This document shows positions 11,140 through 23,600 of a stretch of 64,000 nucleotides of DNA, in pieces (the first letter of the stretch is position 1; the number at the start of each line of letters is the position of its first letter). Source of the DNA: Erythrocercus mccallii (lineage: Eukaryota > Chordata > Aves > Passeriformes > Dicruridae); NCBI GenBank assembly GCA_013397435.1, contig VZRG01001685.1, forward strand, positions 62,001 to 126,000. The letters are read 5' to 3'. Both the position numbers and the translations under genes were made by a program. Under the pieces are notes generated by a model, which had not been told where the DNA came from, ran no database searches, and worked only from the letters and a program-made list of their open reading frames with translations.

Positions 11140-11819
11140 NNNNNNNNNNNNNNNNNNNNNNNNNNNNNNNNNNNNNNNNNNNNNNNNNNNNNNNNNNNNN
11201 NNNNNNNNNNNNNNNNNNNNNNNNNNNNNNNNNNNNNNNNNNNNNNNNNNNNNNNNNNNNNNNNNNNNNNNNNNNNNNNNNNNNNNNNNNNNNNNNNNNN
11301 NNNNNNNNNNNNNNNNNNNNNNNNNNNNNNNNNNNNNNNNNNNNNNNNNNNNNNNNNNNNNNNNNNNNNNNNNNNNNNNNNNNNNNNNNNNNNNNNNNNN
11401 NNNNNNNNNNNNNNNNNNNNNNNNNNNNNNNNNNNNNNNNNNNNNNNNNNNNNNNNNNNNNNNNNNNNNNNNNNNNNNNNNNNNNNNNNNNNNNNNNNNN
11501 NNNNNNNNNNNNNNNNNNNNNNNNNNNNNNNNNNNNNNNNNNNNNNNNNNNNNNNNNNNNNNNNNNNNNNNNNNNNNNNNNNNNNNNNNNNNNNNNNNNN
11601 NNNNNNNNNNNNNNNNNNNNNNNNNNNNNNNNNNNNNNNNNNNNNNNNNNNNNNNNNNNNNNNNNNNNNNNNNNNNNNNNNNNNNNNNNNNNNNNNNNNN
11701 NNNNNNNNNNNNNNNNNNNNNNNNNNNNNNNNNNNNNNNNNNNNNNNNNNNNNNNNNNNNNNNNNNNNNNNNNNNNNNNNNNNNNNNNNNNNNNNNNNNN
11801 NNNNNNNNNNNNNNNNNNN
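11140..11819. other. Assembly gap (680 N)
   Basis: The run of N is continuous. The stated length may be an estimate. Any ORF crossing it is an artefact. Confidence 0.99.
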
Positions 11820-12107
11820 TTCTAAGCTCTGATATTAAAGTGCAGCTCTTCACTTTCCCACACCATGTTCATGAAAATATGAGGGATGTTTTTGTAAATA
11901 ATGCCATTGTTTTGAATTCTTCTTAGTAGGAGAAGAGTGCTGACTGATGGTCTGTCTGACCTATGTGATTCAGAGGTGGTAACCCCACTCTCCAATCCAT
12001 GATCATGTTTCCTACAGGTATATAACAGAAGGAAATAAACAAGGCAGGGCTTTTCTTGGCCCCTGCTCTGACAGCAAAGTCCAAGTGTCCTGTGGTCCTT
12101 CTAGCAT
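11820..12107. other. Unassigned sequence right of the assembly gap
   Basis: No recognised gene or repeat. It includes the second copy of the imperfect direct repeat at 11889-11911. Confidence 0.4.
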
Positions 12108-12310
12108 GGTGAACTACGATAGTGAGACACTGAAACAAGTTACCTGAGGAAGTTGTGGATGCCCCACCACTGGCAGTGCTCAAAGTCAGGTGAGACAGTA
12201 CATTGAGCAACCTGGTGTAGTGAAAGATGCCCTTACAGAGGTATTGGACTAGATGATCTTTGAAGGTCCCTTCCATCCCAAACCTCTCTATGAACATATG
12301 ATTCTATGTT
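12108..12310 (+). mobile_element. CR1 LINE 3' end, plus orientation
   Basis: The sequence reads through the standard CR1 3' UTR: a stretch like 'gaggaagttgtggatgcc', then 'gtgctcaaagtcaggtg', then 'ggactagatgatctttgaag', 'gtcccttccatccca', and a terminal 'gattctatg' at about 12299-12308. It lacks most of the element. Confidence 0.88.
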
Positions 12311-12394
12311 GTTCTCTCCAGAGACATGCTCTTTATCAGAACATGCGACAGCAGTTGCTTTCACCAAACTGAAAATCTGTAGTAGTTTCTTTGG

Positions 12395-12465
12395 GTGTTG
12401 GGTTTTTTTTTTGGTTTCTTTGGGTTTGATTTCTTTTGGTTTTTTTGTTTGGTTTTTTTTTTAAT
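12395..12465. repeat. T-rich (GGTTTTTT-type) low-complexity tract
   Basis: Repeated groups of ggttt with T runs of 7-10 bases give one almost pure G/T strand. This produces the repetitive Phe/Lys-rich ORFs seen on both strands, which are not genes. Confidence 0.75.
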
Positions 12466-14234
12466 AAACCAAAGACCAGTGAAAAACATGGTAGTGTTCT
12501 GCACCCCTTTTTGGCAGAGAGAACTACTCCAGTACTTCCCACCACTACCAAAAAACCCTCCTTGCTTGTTCTCTGGGCTTGTGGCTCTAACATGCCAGGA
12601 CATGCTGACTGACTTTCTAGTTGTTTAAGTTGCAGCTAGTCTCAACCTTTTTGCCATATCCCTTGCTTTTGTGCCACAAAATAGTAACAAAGTAACCACA
12701 AGTCATAGTAATTTCTGCTGTTATAAATTTTTGTGCATAATTACATCACTGGAACAGAAATGCTTTTGCAAGTCTGTCTTTCCCCTTCAGTGATGTTGTT
12801 ACTGTATGGCTTACTACAGACACTGAGCACAGCATCTTTTTTACATAAGTCCTGGTTTTCTCTGAGCACAGGTTTACAATATTATGTCAGAAAATAACCT
12901 TGGTCTGAAATTTTTGCAGTATTTTTAAATATGACAAATTGGCAAGGTGAAAGAACTCATAAAGTGATTTTTAAAAAGCTCTTTAACTTAGATTGCTATG
13001 CTGCAATTCAAAATATTTTTTGGGTTCTGACTTTTGAAGAATACTCGTAGTATAGTAGGCATTCCAGAAATGAAAGTTGATAAAATGCCAGTTCATTCAT
13101 TCTGGTAGGTCTTAATCTTTCGTTTGCAATATCTAAAGATCAGAATCAAAACAATAAAGTTCTTAACAGAACAAATTAAAAGTCGAAAGTCTGTGTTACA
13201 CCTAAAAACACTGAAATGCTTTCTCATATTTTGCTAGAGTATTAGGCTAAACTGCATCCACAAAGATTACATTTTAAGAAAAAAACACCACAGTTTGACC
13301 ATATGTCAATCCTAGGTTAACATTTTCTTCATTTACTGGAAATTATTTTTGGATTTAAGGGAAACATAGGAAAAGATTATTTTCTAAGCCAGTTCTGAAG
13401 ATAAGATGATGGTCTTCTATTTCATTAAATATCAGAATATTTAGCATTATAAGAATTTTGTTGATAATTGTTATGAGTATACTTACCATTCTTAAATGGT
13501 CTTTTAGTTCTGTCGATAGAATTTATGATTTCCTAAACATATTTTGAGAACCATTCTCCCCTTTCTGCTTGCACCAGTCTATTGCCCTCACATTGCTGTG
13601 ATACTCTATCAATACATTTACATCATTGGTTATTGAGCATAATAATGTTACATCAATTTTAGCATAATATATAGATATAGTGAAAAGTATCATTCATCAA
13701 GCACTGCTGATTGTGTTACCCTTTAAGTCTATTTGAAACAATCCAGTGTTGTCGTTGCAGTTGTTACTGCCTTTACTTAGGCCGACAAAAGGCAGAACAA
13801 AATTCACTGAAGTCAGCAGAACTTTAGTGAGACAATTAAGAAATGGTGGGAAGAGAGAGTTGGTCTTTTGTTTGCAGTAAAGCTTTAAATTTGTAAGTGC
13901 AACATCCGTTTGATTGTATACCAATCCTGTTATTTCATGTGTTTTGTATTACAGTGCTCCTAATTCCTACTTACAGCCATAGTCCTTCTATTATGTGCCT
14001 GTAGAAATGAATGTTTGTAGAAAACCAAATAGATCTGATGCTGACAGCTTTCTCAGATGAAAGTAAAGAGTCCATTTGCATATTTTTATGCAAATATCAT
14101 TTGCATTCAGAAAGTCAGTACAAGAAGGGTGGAACAACCAACAGATTTTACAGAGCTATTTGCTTTGTATTCCTTAATCTGAAAGAAGACTTTTTTTTTT
14201 AAGCCATCAAATGTGTAAGGCCCTTTAACAATTT

Positions 14235-14390
14235 TTCTTAGGAAATGGCCAAGGCAAAAAACTTACTTGGTTTAAGGTAGAGTTCAATAAACGTATGAGG
14301 GATTACCTGATATGATTCTATCTAGATACCAGAAGGGACTCTGGTGATCTCAGAACTCTCTTCCACTTGGAGGGTCATACTATATTTAAT
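14235..14390 (+). mobile_element. Possible ancient CR1/L3-type LINE 3' end
   Basis: The order of words (ttcaataaacgtatgaggga, then gggactctggtgatctcag, then ctcttccacttggagg) resembles the 3' UTR of old CR1/L3 lineage elements, where 'ggactcagtgatct...cttccagctc' is typical. Divergence is high and I could not align it, so this is tentative. Confidence 0.3.
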
Positions 14391-17300
14391 GTGTAAACCA
14401 GATGCATGAGCTTTAGTGGCATGAGCCAGGAGGCCACCTCAATAGTTTCAGTGCACACTGAAGTCCATATTGCCTATTTGAACAACATGTTCCTGACTGT
14501 TGGTGTATTTCTGTCCAGAGAGCCAAATTAAACTTGGTTCTCCTGCTTTCAGTATGTGATTTGACATAAATCATGACTGCAGTGGCATGTTCAGGACCTT
14601 TGCCAGACTGAGCACTTAACATAGTTTATGTCCTGAACTAGTGTTCCTTACTCAGCTCCCACACTGGATTTTTAACACTAGCTTTATAATGTCTATTATA
14701 ATTACAGTAATGTTGCTGAATATCCCCTTATTGAATCTGTGCCTCTTTCATCACCAGGGATGTGCCAATCTTAAAGCCTGAAGTTAAATCAAGTAACCTG
14801 GCTCTTTTTGCTGTGCCTGGCAGGGACTTGTGGAGGCTTTTAAGACTGTCTCTGTTTCATGAATCACATGTTTGAAATTCACTGTCAAAAATTCAGACTC
14901 TCTTTGGTGTTCATACTGCAGAAAAGTTGACTGCATCTCCTTCATCCTAGCTCAGTCACATTTTCTTCTCAGGATTACATATCCTGTGGGACCAAGTGTT
15001 ACTCCAGCGGTATTCTGCCATGTTTCATGAGGTCCTAAAGGAAAACATTAGAGAAGCAAACTGCTGTGTGTCACTAGTGGTGATATTGCACTGAACTATG
15101 TTTGCTTTCCAAAACCCATTTTCAATAGAAGTAATAAATCATTGAATTGCTTTCCAGAAGTCTGCTGCAGCCAGCCTCCTGCTTAACTGGCCAGACAGAC
15201 TTCAGCAAACACTCTTCACAGGAGAGGTGAAAAGGGGCCCTAACATAATGGCAGGAGAAAATTTGTTTCTGTGTTGGCAAAAGCAACTATTTCTCCCTAA
15301 ATCACATGCCAGTACAATGCAATCACCCCAAAATAAAGCATATTGTGCTGCTCTTAGGTTGTAGCATGGGAGTCTGAGCCCTCATTGTTCTTTTCCATAT
15401 GCCAGTAAGCAGTAGTGTTTACTGTACAATTTCTATGGGTTCAGCTTTTGTGCCTACTTAATTACAAGGAAGCAGCTACAGTTTAAAGTCCCTGCATTTC
15501 TGAAAGCAGGGCAAAACACTACTGGACAAAACTTATATGTTCTGTGACTGAGCAAGTGCTTTTGAACAACTTTAAAGAAATAGAATCTTCATTCTTCCTA
15601 TACCTATCCAGCTCCGAGTCTTTTTCATTACATACCATTGAGTTCCACAACAAAGATGAACAAATGTATGGGTTTGGTAAATTTGCAGTGTCAGTGTAAG
15701 TGACAGGAGCTACCAGAGGAGCAGCAGATGATCTACAATGGGTCTGGAGAAGTCCTGCAGCCCGTTTCTCAGAACACAATACTGTGGGAGATCACAGGGG
15801 ACAGTGCTGCAGAAAGGTAGGGGCTCCAAAGGCTTTCAGTGTGTTCACTGGAGATGATAACAAAGCAGTACTGAAACAAACCCAGCTCTACTAGACAAGG
15901 ACTGTTTTCCTGCAAAAAATGACCCAGAATTAAAGAAGCAACTTAGTTGCAAAGACAATGGACTAATCTTCTCCTTCTTAAATTGTAGCTCAGATCCACA
16001 AACCAGAAATGCTCCTGTGCAACACACTTTCTAAGAAATACGCTAAAACTAGCTGCAGTCATGTTTTTTCCTCCTGATGTCCTGATCCTGTGGTTTTTCA
16101 GAATAATTTAGCTTCTTTTGATAGCTCACCAAGGGTGGGTTTCTGCAGAGGCAAGAGTTACAGCAGGCGCTGCAGGGTTTAGCTCTGAGCATATCAAATA
16201 TGTTGCACATCACCCAATATCCTAAGTGGTTCAAGTATATGATAATTTTGCGATTATTTTATGCCTTGATTCTTAGTTTTTGGTTTTTTTGACTGAGCTT
16301 ATGAGCAAATATTGGCCTGTTAAAAAATAAATGTTTCTGATGTAAATTAGAATAGGAACAATTCTCTCGTTCTACTTTTGACTTAAATTAAATGTAAATC
16401 CTGGAAAATCAAGTTGTGAAACCACACCTCTCATTCTGCTTTTTCCTTTTATACTGGTTGATTAGTGAACTTACAGAAAGCTTATCTCCTTATGGAAGTG
16501 AATTTGGATTAAGGGTGTGTCTATGAATTTAAACCGTGCTGCTTCTCACTGATTGGCTTCCTAGGATATTGTTCTTATCTGGGAAGCGAGAGGTCTGTAT
16601 ACAAAACCAGTTCAGAATAAGATACTCCTTACAGCTTCAGAAAGCTTTATTTTCACATTTGCCTTCATCTGCAAAGTACTGGGTCAGGATGTAAGCCCTG
16701 GAATGAGATGTTCAAAAGAGGCAGGAAGGGTTGGAAGACTAGGGCTGTGCTACTGGCCCTACAGAGCATCAATCACAAACCCACATCCTTTCTGATAACC
16801 CACAAGAGCTGATAATGGTTGACACAGTGTTTGCTGCTGTTAGGTCTCTATAGGCCTGTGAGCAATTTGCAATCTTGGACAACATTTAAAATTCTACCTC
16901 ATTTGTGGCCAATACAGTATTTATGGTATTTTTCATAGAGCTCAAAGTGCTAACACCCTGGCATCCTGGATCGATTCCAACATGCATACTTCCAGTTTGT
17001 TTACCCATGCTAGCCCTGTAGTTCCATCTCCTGTAGCCAAACCATTTGCTACTTCTTGTTCTAAACTGGCAAATAAATGCCATGTCAGCCTGTTGACTCA
17101 CAGGGCAGGGCATTCCTACAGCTTGCACTGTTACTACACCTGTCTTGTGAAGAAAGCTTGTTATATCACACATGCATAAAACATTTTAGCTGTCACCATC
17201 TTTCCCTCATTCTTTTAACTATTCAAACATTTACCTAAGGAATGGTCATTTTCCATTCTTGGCCAACATGAGGTTTGGGTTTGGTTTTGTTTGTTTTATT

Positions 17301-17563
17301 TTTACTGGAAAAACAGTTTCCAGCATTTGGGTTTTTTTTAGAAATGCAGTTTGACTTCTTCCTCTGACATTGTTTTCAGCATGGATGGTTGACATTCTTC
17401 CTCCTTTTCCCATTTTCTCTTTTTTACATATGATTTAAAGGGCCAATAAGTACAACTAGCAAATTAGCTCTTGGATCAGAAAAAAAATCTACACCAGTAA
17501 GAAATGAAATTGATTAAATCTTGACACTGGGCCTGTGAACAGTGCCAATATTGATTACTTCTA

Positions 17564-17610
17564 CTAAATACAATATTAGCTAAATACAATATTAATAATA
17601 ATAATAATAG
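17564..17610. repeat. 16-bp tandem duplication followed by an (AAT)n tract
   Basis: The unit ctaaatacaatattag occurs twice in a row (17564 and 17580). It is followed by about five ATA/AAT units. Confidence 0.75.
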
Positions 17611-20600
17611 ACTCAAAGATCCTAAGAGAGAAAAGATTAATAATTTCTCAGCATTTTCAGGGTAGTACTGATCATCTGTTCTTATTCCCATCACCCAGAA
17701 AAACTGAGGCAGTGAAGGGACACACTCTGTTTACAGTGACTTTAGGCCATACATGGTGGAAAGAATTTCACTGTCCAATGTCCATCAAATTCCTCCAAAA
17801 CACCTGTGTTTGATGCTTCAGCAGAGGGGAGTCATTCATATTAATTTTGTATTGATATGAGCCTTGCAAGGCTATCTAGTTTATTGAATCAAGAATTAAA
17901 GGTCTTTCATTAGTTTATTAACATGATGATGTAGGGATTTTTTTTTTAATTGAGCTATCTGGCCTAAGTTTCCAGGATGTATAGTCTAATAATATTTGGC
18001 AGCAGCATCTACTTTTAAGAATGTTTTTCTCAGGGTTGGCCTCACATATTTATGTTTCTTGATGAAAACCAGCAGGTACCTTCCTGCTTCACTCAAGACT
18101 GGGCAATGAGGCCTTACTTCATATTTTCTGCACACCCAGGTTGTCAGCAGTAATAGCTGAATAGAACCACTGAAATACTAATTTTGTTCAGTAAGGAGTC
18201 TCTTTTTCACCAGTGTTTTTTTACTTGTTGTCTTAAAAATCAAGGGAAATCAAAATTAACCAGACTGCCTGCAGCAGTGAAAACAAATATAGGGTTTCCC
18301 TAGGAAGGTTGCCTAATGCTGCAGATTTGTCACATATTCATTTTGGTGGAAAGCATCTGGAGGAATAAGCAGAGCCATATTTAACAATAAAAAGGCACTA
18401 AAAATGCAATAGATTGGTAGGAAAGTTAATCTCCTTATGTTTTAAAGCCTGATTTACAGGCAGAGTTGTGATGTCAGATATATTTTCAATTAAGATAGTG
18501 TACACTCAGTACAATCCTTTTATGTCATAAGAGCATTAGGATTCTTGGTGAAGAAAGGCTCTATTATAAATGCAATACATTATTATAATTAATAATATGT
18601 TAACAATTGTAAGAATTATTGCAAAGGAAGTGAGCTATTTGTTCAAACAATATCATTTTATCATTAGTTCCTATCGATGTACAATATAAATGGGATTGAA
18701 TCCAGTCCACAATGTCAAAGTCCAACTGAATTTCATTTACAGTGCATTAAGCAGGAAAGAAAGATAATTTGGGAAGTGTGGGATGTTTGCACTTTGCTTA
18801 CTTTGGCAAGACTCATTCCTGTATAATACATTGCTGACTTTCCTATTTTTGCAGTTAACATATGCGGGTCTTTTTCAGTGCCAGGAGATCAGTGTGCTTC
18901 TTACAAAACAAGGTTACATAATGCTCCTAACACATGTGCCAAGGGGAAACCCCCTTCATTCCATGTCCTACAGATTTTTAAATCAAGTGTTGGCATTTTT
19001 TCCGTTCTACTGCATGTGGTTAATTTTTTTAACCTGCTGCAAGTAAGAAAAAAAAAAGAAAAAAAGCAATCCAGTGTTTGCAATGAGTGCACCTATCAGA
19101 GAACTAGGTGGTGCCCAGCCTGATGTGTTTGGGCCCTACACTGAGCCCATTTACCTCTAAACTTCCCAGGTAGATGGAGATATTATTGCTAGCTTTATCC
19201 TTGGTCCCTCAATTACATGTTCTTGGCACCTCCTCTCTCCCAGAAGGAGTGAAAGAGCTCCACCACTGCTTTTTCATCACCACCCCCGGCATCACCATCT
19301 GCTCTGCATGATCTCCAGCCCAATGGGTGCTCTGGATTTACAGCTATCCCAGTCAGTTTTTGCTAAGACTTGTCAACACATTTCCTCTTTAAATAGCACA
19401 AAAATCTACATGGTGGGAAGAAGGGGAGTGCACCCTGAATGGTTTTGCAAAAGCCTGATCTCCTTTCCCTGAACGGTTGGGAGCACTCTGAGAATGATTC
19501 CTGCATCCCAGCTGCCTTGTTTGTTTGAGACTGGAGTGTTTAGTGGAGGGAAAAGGAAGGAAGTGGCAGCTGCAAACTGTTGAATATTTTCCGAGGACCT
19601 TCTTCCAGGCCACGATTAATTTCTGGCAGCTCCAAGTGTAAACAATACAAGCACTACCTGGAGTCTGACCTTCTGGGAGTCCTGTAGGCCATCTCTATCC
19701 CTCACCAAATTACATCTGGCTACCATCTTCACAACATGCATGGAGAGTCATCACCCACCTTCTTTATATTTGGTACTTTGTATGTCCCCCAGCCCAGGTG
19801 CCAGCAGATAGCTGTGGAACAGCTGCAGCTTAGGCATGGACCTGTTGGCTGTACACTGGCTCACATCCTGTGGGACTTGTGGCCCCTGGGAGACATGAGG
19901 AATTTCTCCTGCCTAAGCAGGTGTCTCCTTCCTTAGAGAGGTGTGAATCAGGCAACTGAGGAGGCCAGAGTAGGGAGAACAGAGAGGCAGGGACATGGTA
20001 CTCCAGTTTGAGAAGGCACGTGTGTGGTGGGATGCCGAGCACCTTGTGTGACCTGGACAGGTCTAGCCAATCCTTCTGGGGTGTCATCAAAATCCAGCTT
20101 CCTGGGGAACTAAAGGCTGTGCCTCTTCACTGCAGCAAGTACAGGATCTATACTGCAGCTGATCTTCTAATCATTGACACATAGCCCTGCAAATAAATTT
20201 TATTTGACCTTGATTGATGCTTCTGAATGGACAGAATTTGCTTGTTCTTGCTCCTCTTGCTATCCTCAGACATTCAGTATTATAAGACTTCTCACATATA
20301 TCTGGGGATTTTTGTTCTGCTTTTGGAAAATTCCACTGCTCCAAACTCTAGCCATTTTCAGGAAAAGGAAAGTAAGTGAAAATTGGTTATAATTAAATTT
20401 TAGTCATCGTTTAGTCTTATCTTAGACCACTTGCTAACTGATAGTTCTTTATGCTGGTCTCTTTTGAAATGAGACTTGTAGCTGCCCCTCCTTTCCTGCT
20501 TAGTGCTAGCAGCAGGAGGTAAGAGGAAGAGGTAGCAAGAGATTTAAATCCAAACAAAAACCCTCATGTTGCATTTATAGAGGAATTTCTCCATTTCTTA

Positions 20601-23600
20601 AAGGGTCACGGCATGCAGTTCTGTGACTTCAAAACACAGAGTACCAGGAAGTTGATTACATTTTTGCTGTTACCATATCAGAACTATTGAGTGTTTGATG
20701 GACCATGTCTGACCTAATAATTAAAAAATGCTTTGTCAATGTATTGCCTTTATAGATCCTAAAGCCAAGTAAATTTCAGAAAAAACCCTAACATTTTTCC
20801 TTTAAAAAGGTAATTACTGAGCTTCTAGCCCATCCCCTCTTGATTGAGGTTTGTTCGAGTCATGGAGGGTTGGTCTTAAACAAATATGCCAATGAATTTT
20901 TTACGTCAAAGTCATGTTCACTCCGTTGTGTCTAATGCCAAAGGTATTGAGGAAATTCCATCAACAAAATCACTTTCCAGTCTCCCTGCGTTCATTGCCA
21001 AGAACAGCATCAGCACAGCTGATAAACAGAGCTGCCATTTTCTGTAACATGCCTTTCAAAGGAAAACCAGAGCAAAACCAGCAGAGTCACTGAAATATAA
21101 ATGGAGAAAACAAAAAGCTTGAAACATGACTTCTGCAGTTCTCTGTTGAATGAGACTTTATGTGACGTTACTGGAATTTAGGCCTAAATTGAAACAGATA
21201 CTAAAATTTGCTTCTTGAATTAATACTCTGCCCTGGTGGGACCTGCTCGTCTTTGGTGTAATAAAGGCCTTGCAAGGATGTTCAGAACTACACTAGAAGT
21301 GAAAGGCTCATCAGGATTCAGTGCCCTCCTAACTCTATGCATGGTTGTTACCCTTACATGATGTAAGACACATCCACAGCCCCACACCCCACACCCCCCC
21401 CTTCAGATTATGGTTCTCTAGTGGCTATGCCTGTTTTTATTTTGGTCACTTCCATCTTTGCAAAAGAATAAGGATGCTGGAATGAGATAGATATTGTTTT
21501 TTCATGTTATCTGGAATTTATCTCTAGGAAAGTGAAGGAGAAGATTTAAAACTCATTAAGTTCAAAGGGAGAATAATTAGAATAGCTTTCACTGCACACC
21601 ATCTTCAGTTACTAGATAAACAGAGGCCCTACGTGCACACAAACTGTTCTTTATGCCTAAGACCAGAGTCTGTTCTCTCAAGCAAACCAGAAGGACTTTA
21701 GGTGTTTTTCAAGACAGATGCTGGAACCAAACTTTAGGTGTTCACATTCTGCATTCTGATTTTCCCTATGGGACATTTCCCTGTTCCACAACTTGTCTAA
21801 AAGAGAAAATAGGAGGATGTGGCTTTGCATTGCAGAACATAAACTTGTTTTGAATCGCCTCTCCCACTGCTTATCTTCATTCCTCTACTCATTCTTTCCT
21901 ATATCATGTGCTTGTGATGCAATTGCAGGAACAACACGTGGGCCCACAGCCCATGCTCACAGAAATGTTATAGCCCCAGGATTATGGCATTTGTAGAGCT
22001 GGAAGAGTTAATGAAGAGTAAATGGCAACAGGCAACTTGAGAGGAGGGAGAGATGTTAAGCATTGAGGCATTGTTTTCTGGATTAATGGTTCGTACACAG
22101 AAAAAAAAGTCAAAACCTTTCCTGCTATAGGCAGTTGGGATTGGTAGAACCTGGTCACACCTTTAGAAAAAAATTCTTAGCAATTGACTCCAAACAATTC
22201 CAAGTAAACTGAAACTTTCCAGATTACTTAGTATTCCTGCTGATATACCATTCAGGGAAAACTTAACTCTTGTGATTGGAGTTGAAGTGTTTAACACCTG
22301 ATACTGGAGCTGTAGCAATGGGAAGAGAGAAGTGTGCTGGATGGATGGATAATATAAGCCTGAATCCTCCTGCTCTGCAAACTCTGGAGGACAGGAGGCT
22401 ATGACTGACCAAAGCTGAAAGGGGTGAGTGTTAGGAAGGGTAACCAAAGAACCTGGAGCTACACATAGAAAAAGCAATCTTAACAGTGAATCACTAAAAG
22501 TAGTTATTCGCTGCATCCTCTTAAATCCTTCTCCTGACAAAGCTATCCAGTTGGTCAGCACAATGTTAGCTGCTATGCAGAACTACCTGTGAAAAGAACT
22601 CAACCTCTAGAAGAAGAGGTGAGTCCAGACAGAAGAAATATCACCAGTAAAAGCGTTATGTAGATTTCTCAGTAGGAAACAATACATGACAATATCTTCA
22701 CTTACTTGTAAGAGTTCAGTAGATCTCAGTCTCTTTTCTCTCCCACACTCTGCCTTATCTTTCCCTGGATGGCTGCTTCTTCCCAAATGTACCTAAGATT
22801 ATTTCTAAGTGCTTGCATTCTTCATGAAGGTACTTGGCAGTTTGGTTCTGTAGAAACACTATAATAACTTAATCTATTGAGAAAATACAACCTGCTGCTT
22901 GGCCTACGTTGTGTAATCATAGGTTGACATAATACCAACATTGGTCACAGATTTTGTGGAGCCAGATGTACATTACCAGGTAGATTCTTTGCTCCTATTT
23001 TTCCATGAGGCAGATGCCTAAGAGGAAGAGCTGGGGCACAGGTTTGCTTGGTGTAGCACTATATTGTATGATGGAGAGGCAGGGGGTCATCACATTAGAT
23101 TTTGGTTCCTAGGATCCTCTTTAAGTTTTAGTGTGTGTAGATGAGGTCACACCCTGAATGCCCCAATGTCACTTTGGTTTTATACTATCTAATTCCATCC
23201 ATTTAAGTGCATTACTGAGTTCAGGTCCTTGGTTGCCAACCAAGTCAATACCCACCAAGGCAATTCAGCCAATTAGAGACACAAATCTCCTTGCATAATT
23301 CTCCACTGACTCAGATCCTGAATTAAGTATTTCACTTAGGTAACCACATCAAACAATGTATTTAGGACCCTCATATTTTCTTGGCAGGTAATCTCTTGAT
23401 ATCAATTAAAACTAGAATTTGCCGTGAATACTCACTTAAAGATACTTATCAGGGCTCCAGCCTTTGAGCACCAAGTGTTTCTCTGGCTCCCTACCTATAA
23501 CCCATCAAAAATCTGTTGGTGGTCTCTGTTGGAGAGAGATTCCATCAGGAATATGCCCCAGACTTGACCAGTCTTTATCCTGCAATTTATTGCCCAGGTA

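Larger units (their letters stand above)
12311..17563. other. Gene-free spacer
   Basis: No gene is recognised. It contains a G/T-rich simple tract at 12395-12465 and a possible very old CR1/L3-type 3' end at 14235-14390. The remainder is AT-rich unique sequence. Confidence 0.5.

Noticed and set aside
11080..11853. 257-codon ORF on the minus strand
   Set aside because: It is open only because it crosses 680 N.
12336..12628. Overlapping ORFs rich in Lys/Asn (minus strand) and Phe/Gly (plus strand)
   Set aside because: They are produced by the T-rich low-complexity tract at 12395-12465.
22163..22561. 132-codon minus-strand ORF
   Set aside because: No family, no splice context, and no protein-like pattern of residues.
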